Source: an uncultured Oscillospiraceae bacterium (GTDB lineage: Bacteria > Bacillota > Clostridia > Oscillospirales > Oscillospiraceae). From it: 14,714 nucleotides of DNA. Made by a program: the position numbers and the translations under genes. The stretch is taken from contig CAKTBC010000044.1 in NCBI GenBank assembly GCA_934533005.1, forward strand, positions 1 to 14,714, written 5' to 3'. Under the pieces are notes generated by a model. It did not search any database, was not told the DNA's origin, and saw nothing but the letters and a program-made list of their open reading frames with translations. Each line of letters opens with the position of its first letter. Position 1 is the stretch's first letter. Shown here piece after piece: positions 13,114 through 14,714 of the stretch.

Positions 13114-14714
13114 ATGCAGACGATCACCTGTCATTTTGACAAAGCACAATACCTGTCCGGCGAGCCGGTACGACTGACTCTGCCGGAAAATTCCGCATCG
13201 CCGTCGGTGACTTTCTTCCGCATGGAGCAGGAAATCGCGCTCCGCACCATCTGGCAGGACGGCATACTGGTTTTGCCGGATGTGCCGCCCGGAGGCTACG
13301 GCGTGCGCGTCAGCACCTCGGACGGCGTCTGGGAGGGCGCGTTCGACGTCGTTTCCGACCGCCGCGCGGAGATACGCTACGGTTTCCTGTCGGACTTCTC
13401 TCCGCTCGACGCGGATACGGCGGATGTGGCGTGGATGCGCGATCTGCATCTCAACGCCGTGCAGTTTTACGACTGGATGTACCGGCACGATAAGCTGCTG
13501 CCGCCGGGCGAGCAATACGATGATCCGATGGGGCGAGCAACGGATCTTCGCGTCATCGCGAAGAAAATCGAAGCCTGCAAAGCCTGCGGCATCCGGCCTA
13601 TGGCCTACGGCGCGGTATACGCCGCGACGAAGGACACCTTCAAGGCGCATCCGGAGTGGGGCATGTACACGATGGACGCGCAGCCGATGACGTTTGCCGG
13701 GTGGCTCTACTATATGAATGTTGCGCCCTCCTGCGGCTGGGCGGAGCATATCGTTGAGGAATTCCGCAGCGCCGTGCGCTTTGGTTTTTCCGGTATCCAC
13801 ATGGATACCTACGGCTTTCCCAAGCGCGTCTGGAATGCGCAGCACCGGCCTGTGGAGCTGGCGGACGAATTTCCGCGCCTGATCGACGCAGCGGCGCGGG
13901 CTGTCCGCGAGGAAACACCCGACGGCGGCGTGATCTTCAACGCCGTCAACAACTGGCCGACGGAAACGGTCGCCAGAGCGGCGCAGGACGCGGTGTATAT
14001 CGAGGTCTGGCCGCCGCACGACACCTATTTCGACCTCTATCGCCTGATCCGCGAAGCACGTCTTCTCTCGCACCGGAACGTCATCCTTGCCGCGTATCTG
14101 AAGGCGTTTCAGGCCGGGGATGCGCTCGCTGCGGAGCGCTCGTTCCGCCTCGCGTGGGCGGTGATCTCCGCCTCCGGCGGAACGCAGCTCGTTTTGGGGG
14201 AGGATCGGAGCCTTCTGCGCGACAGCTACTACGTCAACTATGCCCATCTGCGGGAGAGCTTTCTTCCAGCGGTGCAGCGCTGCTGTGATTTTCTTGTCCG
14301 ATACAAGGATCTGCTGTATAATGATCCCGGTATGGATATCGGCAAAACGGCCTCCGGCGGCATTAACGAAGATGTCCGCTTTTTCTCGGATGCGTGCGCC
14401 TTCTCTACGGACGGCCAGGCAGATACGGTCTGGACGATCCTTCGTGAATCGCACGGACGGCTGACGCTCCACCTCGTCAACCTGACCGGCAACAACGCCC
14501 TGTGGAACGAGGGAAAGCACGAACCGGTGCCGGCAACGGGCATTTCCGCTGCCATCCGTCTCGACCGGCCGGTGCGCGGCATATACTGCGCCTCGCCGGA
14601 TGACGAAACGCTGGAGGCGCGGAACCTGCCCTATATGGCAGAACAGACGGAGACCGGCTGCATCTATACCGTAAAGCTGCCCGACGTGCGTTACTGGACG
14701 GCGGTGTGGGTGCA
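13114..14714 (+). CDS. Glycoside hydrolase family 66 enzyme (dextranase/CITase type), 3' end outside window
   Basis: The frame is open to the last base (533 codons and 2 bases) with no stop. GH66 enzymes are dextranases and cycloisomaltooligosaccharide glucanotransferases acting on alpha-1,6-glucan. An N-terminal beta domain (residues 1-85) precedes the (beta/alpha)8 barrel. Barrel motifs: MRDLHLNAVQFYDWMYRHDKLLP (about 108-130), GFSGIHMDTYG with probable nucleophile Asp231, and YIEVWPPHDTYFDLYRLI with probable acid/base Glu297. The 66-residue spacing fits known GH66 pairs (Asp/Glu 68-70 apart). From ~residue 430 there is a C-terminal beta domain. There is no signal peptide, so it is probably cytoplasmic, and no inserted CBM35 as in CITases. 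The start follows AAAGGA and is four bases after the permease stop. YWTAVW at the window edge looks like a final strand, so little is missing. Confidence 0.85.
   Translation, partial: MQTITCHFDKAQYLSGEPVRLTLPENSASPSVTFFRMEQEIALRTIWQDGILVLPDVPPGGYGVRVSTSDGVWEGAFDVVSDRRAEIRYGFLSDFSPLDADTADVAWMRDLHLNAVQFYDWMYRHDKLLPPGEQYDDPMGRATDLRVIAKKIEACKACGIRPMAYGAVYAATKDTFKAHPEWGMYTMDAQPMTFAGWLYYMNVAPSCGWAEHIVEEFRSAVRFGFSGIHMDTYGFPKRVWNAQHRPVELADEFPRLIDAAARAVREETPDGGVIFNAVNNWPTETVARAAQDAVYIEVWPPHDTYFDLYRLIREARLLSHRNVILAAYLKAFQAGDALAAERSFRLAWAVISASGGTQLVLGEDRSLLRDSYYVNYAHLRESFLPAVQRCCDFLVRYKDLLYNDPGMDIGKTASGGINEDVRFFSDACAFSTDGQADTVWTILRESHGRLTLHLVNLTGNNALWNEGKHEPVPATGISAAIRLDRPVRGIYCASPDDETLEARNLPYMAEQTETGCIYTVKLPDVRYWTAVWV

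Noticed and set aside
12943..14520. 525-codon open frame on the minus strand opposite the GH66 gene
   Set aside because: The plus strand has intact GH66 motifs with both catalytic acids. The minus translation is arginine-rich without motifs and overlaps the permease end.

Overview
The window reads as chromosomal DNA of a GC-rich, endospore-lineage Clostridia member, most likely a gut Oscillospiraceae/Ruminococcaceae-type bacterium. Grounds: GC-rich coding sequence with strong AGGAGG-type ribosome binding sites, Firmicutes families (Hsp33, DUF1292, a BofC-like protein, class A PBP, VTC/DUF4956/Cthe_2159-type genes, a GH66 enzyme with a CUT1-type ABC transporter), and hairpin-rich intergenic repeats. 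The species cannot be named from the sequence alone.

Layout. (1) 1-1228, + strand: the 3' end of hslO (Hsp33 redox chaperone), overlapped by 4 bp by a gene for an unknown membrane protein. A 19-bp perfect hairpin at 1238-1279 separates this pair from the convergent operon that follows. (2) 1279-4254, - strand: a three-gene operon, VTC-domain protein -> DUF4956 membrane protein -> Cthe_2159-type carbohydrate-binding lipoprotein. Its promoter carries a 7-4-7 direct repeat resembling an OmpR/PhoB-family response-regulator box. (3) 4325-6884, - strand: a class A penicillin-binding protein with its own promoter, a palindromic repeat at its stop codon and a terminator. (4) 7075-7970, + strand: a small BofC-C-domain-like exported protein, a DUF1292 gene behind a good extended -10 promoter, then a structured RNA that fits 6S RNA (ssrS), closed by a strong terminator. 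(5) 7944-9631: an azlC-azlD branched-chain amino-acid exporter pair lies between two inverted copies of a ~170-190 bp multi-hairpin repeat. Each copy is itself bracketed by two copies of a local terminator-like hairpin. (6) 9719-14714, + strand: a carbohydrate-uptake operon with promoter, a possible operator palindrome, substrate-binding lipoprotein, an intercistronic hairpin, two permeases, and a signal-peptide-less GH66 dextranase/cycloisomaltooligosaccharide-glucanotransferase-family enzyme that runs off the window end. This last gene is open to the final base.

How the genes work together. The last operon is a self-consistent import-then-cleave module: the lipoprotein captures an oligosaccharide, the permeases (with an ATPase encoded elsewhere) import it, and the cytoplasmic GH66 enzyme processes it, most simply an alpha-1,6-glucan or cyclic isomaltooligosaccharide. 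The VTC/DUF4956/Cthe_2159 operon is a surface- or envelope-related module whose chemistry is not settled. The least explained material is the inverted repeat pair around azlCD. There, two paired base changes preserve a hairpin stem, which suggests selection on structure, and the flanking hairpins look locally duplicated.
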